NCBI RefSeq assembly: GCF_900199635.1
Contig: NZ_LT962687.1
Span: 2,914,541 to 2,978,540 of the forward strand
DNA length: 64,000 nt
Direction: 5' to 3'
From: Anaerotruncus massiliensis (ex Togo et al. 2026)
GTDB lineage: Bacteria; Bacillota; Clostridia; Oscillospirales; Ruminococcaceae
Shown here: piece by piece, positions 59,640 through 64,000 of the stretch
Layout: the number at the start of each line of letters is the position of its first letter
Numbering within the stretch: the stretch's first letter is position 1
The notes under the pieces: model-generated
The model's database searches: none
The model's input: the letters and a program-made list of their open reading frames with translations, nothing else
What the model was told of the DNA's origin: nothing
Position numbers and translations under genes: made by a program

Positions 59640-59896
59640 AATGATGCCGCCCAGCGAGCGGCCCAGCTTTCACGGGAATTGCCGCTTTCCAAGCGGCAAG
59701 AATCACGAGCGCGTTCCGCCGCGCGTCACGGGTTCCTTTTCGGACGGACGAAAAGGAACCAAAAGTCCGCCTAAGAACCCTCCGCCGGGTTCTTAGGAAT
59801 CTCCGGGAGTACCTTGCCATAGCCCGCGAGCTGCCGCCGCTCCCCACGGGTACACCAGCTGAGGGCTCAATTCAAGTTGCGGGCGCTCCCAACAAC
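59640..59896. repeat. Dispersed hairpin repeat, copy 2, left module
   Basis: Hairpin GGTTCCTTTTCG/CGAAAAGGAACC (59731-59760), hairpin CCTAAGAACCC-TCCGCC-GGGTTCTTAGG (59770-59797), then the conserved linker CGGGAGTACCTTGCCA and GGCTCAATTCA. This parallels copy 1 at 29428-29600 with rewritten but complementary stems and the same TCCGCC loop. Lies between ntpK and subunit F. Confidence 0.75.
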
Positions 59897-59924
59897 GCAC
59901 ACCGGATGGCTCGCCATAACCCGC

Positions 59925-59999
59925 GGCGGAAAACAACGCCCGTTCCGGGCGTTCGCGCGCCTTGCGCGCGTGCGCGGCAAAGCCGCGCAGTTTTCCGCC
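59925..59999. repeat. Cloverleaf-like structured repeat, copy 2
   Basis: Outer stem GGCGGAAAAC (59925-59934) with GTTTTCCGCC (59990-59999), enclosing AACGCCCG-TTC-CGGGCGTT, CGCGCGC-CTT-GCGCGCG and TGCGCGGC-AAA-GCCGCGCA. Same plan as 20128-20207. It sits between the left and right modules of repeat copy 2, at the place where copy 1 has the XRE gene pair. Confidence 0.75.
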
Positions 60000-60029
60000 T
60001 CCCCGTGGGCGCTGCGCGCCACGCAAAAG

Positions 60030-60506
60030 CGGCCGTGCCTCCCCGGAAGCTCTTCCGGTACGGTTCCGGAGACTCGCCGGCAGAGGCATTGCGCCCGCGG
60101 CGCGGCGGCTGGCGGGATGCTGTACACCCGTCCGTTCATCCGTGGACGGGGCGCCTCCGACTTTGGCCGAAGGCCAACCGGAGGCGGCGCGGGGGTCAAG
60201 GGGATTTGGCCGCAGGCCATCCTTATAGAGAATCCGGCCCGCAGGGCCGGGTCCGCGAAGCGGACTCAAGCCGGGGCCGCGGGGCGGAGCGCCCGCGAGC
60301 GGCCGTCGCGCGTAGCGCGCTCCGGGCGCAGCCCGGGCAGGCCGCCCAAGCCCCTTGCGGCTTCTTTCCCCCATTTCTTGTCCGTACAAGAAATGGGGCC
60401 GCCTGCCGGGGCGGGACCCGGCAAACTGCGCCGCTCACTGAGCGGTATGCCTAAGGACCGCCGTCGGCCGGCCACCGACAACCTCCGCCGCTCGCCGAGC
60501 GGCAAA
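60030..60506. repeat. Dispersed hairpin repeat, copy 2, right module
   Basis: Matches 30205-30690. Shared blocks are GCCGTGCCTCCCC near the start, GGCGGCTGGCGGGATGCTGTA, the near-identical ~190-base palindrome string (60158-60345), a 13-bp hairpin (60369-60398) replacing the 12-bp one of copy 1, and the ending ACAACCTCCGCCGCT..GAGCGGCAAA. It runs up to the stop codon of ntpK, so part of it may be the 3' end of that message. Confidence 0.85.
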
Positions 60507-60953
60507 TCAGAGCTTATTGATCAGCAGAATCGAGATCAGAAGTCCATAAAGCGCGACGCCTTCGCCGAGGACGACGAAGATCAGCGCCTTACCGAACGCC
60601 TTGGGGTCCTCGGAAAACGCGCCGATCGCGGCGGGGGCGGTGGACGCGATCGCGATGCCCGCGCCCAGGCAGCTGAGTCCGGTGGCGAGCGCGGCGGCGA
60701 GATAGCCCATGCCCTGGTTGTTCTGGGCGGGGACGGTCTCGACGGCGGCAGTGTCCGGGGCCGTGTCGGGATCGGGCGTTTCGGCCGAAACGCCGACCGC
60801 CATCATGATCATCAGCAGGATGGCGATGAGGAAAACACCCGCGTTGGCAAGCACGCACCTTCTGGCGCCGGAGGTGGAACCGACCTTGACGATGGGGATG
60901 AGCAGCAGGGTGGCCACGATCACCGCGGCGGTAGCAATCACAAACAACATCAC
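60507..60953 (-). CDS. ntpK: V-type ATP synthase subunit K (proteolipid)
   Basis: 148 residues. An N-terminal region with one or two hydrophobic helices (VIATAAVIVATLLLIPIV and AGVFLIAILLMIMMAVGV) and a D/A/T-P linker precedes the proteolipid hairpin (GYLAAALATGLSCLGAGIAIASTAPAAIGAFSEDPKAFG ... VVLGEGVALYGLLISILL), with the ion-binding Glu in LGEGVALYG. The hairpin is that of a c-type rotor subunit; the extra N-terminal helices make it longer than an 80-residue c subunit. Lies after ntpI, before the repeat. Confidence 0.92.
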   Translation of the reverse strand: MMLFVIATAAVIVATLLLIPIVKVGSTSGARRCVLANAGVFLIAILLMIMMAVGVSAETPDPDTAPDTAAVETVPAQNNQGMGYLAAALATGLSCLGAGIAIASTAPAAIGAFSEDPKAFGKALIFVVLGEGVALYGLLISILLINKL

Positions 60954-61017
60954 AAATTACCTCCAAATTGAATTGGTATCCGCGCCCGAAGGCACAGAGA
61001 CGTGTCGGATGAGAAGA

Positions 61018-62994
61018 TCACTTCCCCGCGCCCTTTACCGTGACGGGGGAGAAGGGTTTTCCGTCGCCGTCGAAATAGCGGCTGAACATCTCGTAGAACT
61101 CGAGCCTGAGCACCTGGATGCCCACGATGAGGCCCTCCATGCCCATCACGAAGAGGTTGCCGATGATGATGACCGCGGGGCTGGCGGCGTTCCCGACCAT
61201 CTCGGAGAGGGTGAAGACGACCGCCATCATGCCCGCGTGGCTGAGCACGAAGCCGCCCACGCGGAGGAAGGACATCGTGTTGGAGAAAAAGCTGAGCACC
61301 ACCTCAAAGAGCTCGAAGGGCGCGACCGTCAGATAGGCGCCCATGCCCTCCTCCGGCTTTGCGCCGAGTCCGCGGAGCAGGTTGCCGAGCGGCTCCTTGA
61401 GCAGGATGACCGCCAGCGGCAGAACGATGAGCAGGATGACGTAGAGGTGGGTGAAATAGTTTTTGCCCGCCAGGAACATCATGACCGCGCCGAAGAGGAC
61501 CGCGCCGTAAAAGACAAGGCCCGCTACGCCGTTGGCGGAGAAAAACGCCCGTTCATAGTCGCGCTTGTGGAGGCTGACGAAGATATCCATCAGGATACAG
61601 GTGCAGATGAGCACCACGCCGAGCGCGACCGCAGCGACGAGGATGAGGTTGGTGTTTTCGGGGGCCATGACCTCGATCGGCTTGCCGGGCAGGCCCAGGA
61701 CGTTCGTATAGAAGGGGGTGAGCAGCTCCTCGAACCCGAACACCGACCCGTAAAGGGTACCGAAGATGCAGGAAAAGATGCCGATCCGGTTGACGACCGC
61801 GCCGATCTGGAACCGCTTGAACCTCCAGAGCAGCCACCCGCCCAGCACCAGCACCAGCCCCTGCCCGAGATCGCCGAACATGACGCCGAAGAGGAGGGAA
61901 TAGGTGAATGCCACGAAGGGGGTGGGATCGAAGTCGCCGTAGGCGGGCAGGCCGTACATCTCGACGAACATCTCGAACGGGCGGGAGAACCAGCCGTTTT
62001 TGAGCTTGGTGGGCGGCTGGAGCCGTTTGTCCGAGTCGTCCGGCTTGACCTCGACGGTCACGTCGGCAAGCAGCCGCAGGCTCTTTGCAAAGTCGTCCGC
62101 GCGGCTCTCCTCGATAAAGCCGGTGATATAGAATACGTCGATGAATTCCCGTTTCAGTACAGAGACATATTTGCGCATGTCGAACGAGTCGGAGAGGAAT
62201 TTCAGCCGGGTGTAGAGCTTATAGTAGCGGTCCCGCTGCGCGTCCACCAGCTCCTGGAACTGGTTTTTGGCCGCCGCGAGCTGCTCCCGGTTGGTGGCGA
62301 TCTCCTCCCGCAGCCGCGTCAGGGCGGTCTCCGGGGTGCCGTGAATGAAGGCGGGCACCCGCATCCGCTCAAAGTAGAGGGAGGAGAAGATGTCGTCGAT
62401 CTCGGGCGCGTCCTCCGCCATGCAGAAATAGGCGCCCCAGCGGTAGTCCTTCTCCGCGTCGAACGATTTGAAGATGAAGGGCTTCCCCGCGTAGAAGGAG
62501 AGCTTCTGGTAGCTGTCGAGCGGCAGCCGCCCGAGCCGCCCCTTGATATACTTGCAGGTGAAGAGCTCGTCGAAATCGACGTCGAGCTCCGCCAGGTGGG
62601 ACAGGATCAGCAGCGCGGCCTCGTCCTGGTCGATCTCCCCCTGCAAAAAGTTCATCCGTTCCCGCAGGGCGCCGAGCCCCTCGGAAAAGGTCCTGTAAAA
62701 ATCCTCGTAATACTGACGGCTGTGCGCCGCGACGCGGGACAGCTTGTCGCTCCGCACATATTCCGGCATGTACTTGGGGTTGAGCCCCGCGGCCACGCCC
62801 GCGTCGGTCAGCTTTTGCAGCGCGTCGGTGTAGGGATTCTCCTCCGACAGCGGCGTGAAGCCGCGGATGCCTCCCGCCGCCTGCTGCGAGGGCTCGGGAT
62901 GGAAATCCCCCCTGTCCAAACAGCGTATGATGACGTCGTCGAGGCTCTTCATATCGCCGACGATGTTCACCAGCGCCAGCTTGGCAATCGACAT
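61018..62994 (-). CDS. ntpI: V-type ATP synthase subunit I
   Basis: 658 residues, the a-type stator subunit. The N-terminal ~330 residues are cytoplasmic and coiled (MSIAKLALVNIVGDMKSLDDVI ...). The C-terminal half has about seven membrane helices, among them FVAFTYSLLFGVMFGDLGQGLVLVL, and FLRVGGFVLSHAGMMAVVFTLSE with the essential-arginine region (MSFLRV), then GMEGLIVGIQVLRLEFYEMFSRYF. Standard order behind subunit C. The 62995-63122 gap is GC-rich and empty. Confidence 0.96.
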   Translation of the reverse strand: MSIAKLALVNIVGDMKSLDDVIIRCLDRGDFHPEPSQQAAGGIRGFTPLSEENPYTDALQKLTDAGVAAGLNPKYMPEYVRSDKLSRVAAHSRQYYEDFYRTFSEGLGALRERMNFLQGEIDQDEAALLILSHLAELDVDFDELFTCKYIKGRLGRLPLDSYQKLSFYAGKPFIFKSFDAEKDYRWGAYFCMAEDAPEIDDIFSSLYFERMRVPAFIHGTPETALTRLREEIATNREQLAAAKNQFQELVDAQRDRYYKLYTRLKFLSDSFDMRKYVSVLKREFIDVFYITGFIEESRADDFAKSLRLLADVTVEVKPDDSDKRLQPPTKLKNGWFSRPFEMFVEMYGLPAYGDFDPTPFVAFTYSLLFGVMFGDLGQGLVLVLGGWLLWRFKRFQIGAVVNRIGIFSCIFGTLYGSVFGFEELLTPFYTNVLGLPGKPIEVMAPENTNLILVAAVALGVVLICTCILMDIFVSLHKRDYERAFFSANGVAGLVFYGAVLFGAVMMFLAGKNYFTHLYVILLIVLPLAVILLKEPLGNLLRGLGAKPEEGMGAYLTVAPFELFEVVLSFFSNTMSFLRVGGFVLSHAGMMAVVFTLSEMVGNAASPAVIIIGNLFVMGMEGLIVGIQVLRLEFYEMFSRYFDGDGKPFSPVTVKGAGK

Positions 62995-63122
62995 GTGAAT
63001 CCGCCCTTTCTCCGGCAGACGGGAACCGGCCCCCGCCGGTCCCCCCGGGATATTTGAAATGCCCGCCCCACCGGGGCCGGCCGGTCCTTCGCGTTTGAAT
63101 CGGTCCTTCGCCTGGTCGTCCT

Positions 63123-64000
63123 TTACGCCTTATAAAGCAGCTTTTCGATCTTCTCGGGGGGCAGCCCGTAGCGGACCCCCTCGATGATGCGCACGATGTC
63201 CTCCGTCTCCATGCTGCGCAGCAGCATGAACGCCGTATACACCACCTCCGGGCTGGTCGAAAAACGGAGCAGCCTCCGGGTGGCGCGGTAGCGCACGCCG
63301 TCCGTCTCCCCCTCGAAGAAGCCGGTCTCCGGATCGATCCGCCGCCCGTAGGGGGTGGCGGAAAGCAGCTTCAAAAACGCCTGCGTGTCCCGCGCGCTGA
63401 CCATCTCCTCGAGCTGGCGCGGCCTCAGCCGGCTGTAGAAGGGAAGCATCGTCACGCGGATGCGGTCGGCGTCCGCCTGAAAATAGGTTTTCATCCGGTA
63501 GATCGTGTTGAGGTTCATCAGCTCCGCCCGCATGGTGATCAGCTCCCGCAGCTCGGCGGAGGCCCTGCCGCGCGTCTCCCGCTTCGCCCGTTCGAGCAGC
63601 GTGGAAAAATAGCAGGTGCGCAGCGCCAGCTCATAGCGGGTGTAGCGCAGGGTGTTGCCGTCGGGCGGGTACTGCTTCTGGCAGCGGCGCAGCACCGGCT
63701 CGTAGGCCGTCCCGGCCACCGCCTCGATCACCTCGTCGAGGGAGCGCGCCCCCGCCAGCCCCAGGATGTTGAAGCTCGCGTAGGGCTGCATGAAGGTGGG
63801 CAGGGAGGCGACGAAGTCCTCCTGCTCGTCGGAGATGATATTGCGCAGGCTTGAAAGGATCAGCTCGATCTCCAGGTCCATGACGATGTACTGGTAGATG
63901 CTGTCCTTCTCGCGGACATATTTCGCGAGCCGCACGTACTGGTAAAAGAGGTCCCTGTGCAGCAGGTTCTCCAGCTGGCGGCGGTGGATCGTACTGTCCT
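63123..64000 (-). CDS. ntpC: V-type ATP synthase subunit C (5' partial)
   Basis: At least 292 residues; the frame stays open to the right edge and reads HRRQLENLLHRDLFYQY before the first in-window start-like codon at 63935, so the N-terminus is outside. Helical AC39-like protein with MDLEIELILSSLRNIISDE, LITMRAELMNLNTIYRMKTYF and a C-terminal GLPPEKIEKLLYKA. It caps the membrane rotor. Most upstream V-ATPase gene seen. Confidence 0.9.
   Translation of the reverse strand, partial: DSTIHRRQLENLLHRDLFYQYVRLAKYVREKDSIYQYIVMDLEIELILSSLRNIISDEQEDFVASLPTFMQPYASFNILGLAGARSLDEVIEAVAGTAYEPVLRRCQKQYPPDGNTLRYTRYELALRTCYFSTLLERAKRETRGRASAELRELITMRAELMNLNTIYRMKTYFQADADRIRVTMLPFYSRLRPRQLEEMVSARDTQAFLKLLSATPYGRRIDPETGFFEGETDGVRYRATRRLLRFSTSPEVVYTAFMLLRSMETEDIVRIIEGVRYGLPPEKIEKLLYKA

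Overview
The window comes from a high-GC, strictly anaerobic member of the Clostridia, most likely an Oscillospiraceae/Ruminococcaceae-type gut or digester bacterium. The evidence is an NADH-dependent multi-subunit [FeFe]-hydrogenase beside a sensory-type hydrogenase module, a V-type ATPase operon, an acyl-CoA dehydratase activase pair, split transketolase, and Firmicutes families such as DUF3737, DUF1848 and DUF2089. Almost everything is GC-rich, except one strikingly AT-rich island (about 32.9-38.3 kb).

Layout. 1-2.8 kb: 3' part of thrC, an ApgM-like phosphotransferase that may supply the missing homoserine kinase, and tRNA-Leu(CAG). 2.8-12.9 kb: a cyclophilin-like lipoprotein, DUF3737, two LysR regulators, a large SF1 helicase with a C-terminal nuclease-like domain, and a MerR-led operon (flavodoxin lipoprotein, CMD protein, cupin, four-helix membrane protein). 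13-16.2 kb: a serine-hydrolase-like protein that has lost its catalytic residues and is fused to DUF302, then a heme catalase. 16.3-19.8 kb: DUF2089/SHOCT pair and a four-gene membrane operon (two small membrane proteins, EamA exporter, AI-2E family transporter). 20.2-29.3 kb: two divergent hydrogenase operons. The leftward one (DRTGG, HATPase, sensory [FeFe]-hydrogenase, DRTGG, PHP, NusG-II) looks regulatory. The rightward one (hndA, HATPase, hndB, hndC, hndD) encodes the NADH-linked enzyme and has a Rex-like operator over its promoter.

29.3-30.7 kb and 59.6-60.5 kb carry two copies of a long, modular, hairpin-rich repeat. Its stems covary between copies while loops and linkers are conserved. 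Copy 1 has a divergent pair of XRE repressors inside it. Copy 2 splits the V-ATPase operon and contains an 80-nt cloverleaf whose sister lies at 20.1 kb. 30.7-32.8 kb: split transketolase and tRNA-Ser(CGA).

32.9-38.3 kb is an AT-rich island right after tRNA-Ser: a serine-recombinase remnant, a KilA-N protein and a tight operon. That operon encodes a small protein, an Mrr-nuclease-like protein, a winged-helix-like linker protein, and a Rad50-like ATPase with a CxxC hook. It fits the ABC-three-component class of predicted conflict systems and is the best candidate for an uncharacterised defence system here.

38.8-42.7 kb: a GAF-LuxR regulator broken or recoded at an A9 run, two paralogous 206-residue proteins of unknown family, and a nitrilase-superfamily enzyme. 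42.8-46.9 kb: Crp/Fnr regulator, an unknown protein preceded by an HTH frame lacking any usual start codon, DUF1848, O6-alkylguanine methyltransferase, a small membrane protein and YbjQ. 47-54.7 kb: PF06541 membrane protein (probable CTG start), dehydratase activase pair, and a dCache-GGDEF-EAL protein with a degenerate GGDEF. 54.8-64 kb: V-ATPase operon C-I-K-(repeat)-F-E-A-B-D on the minus strand, running off the right edge.
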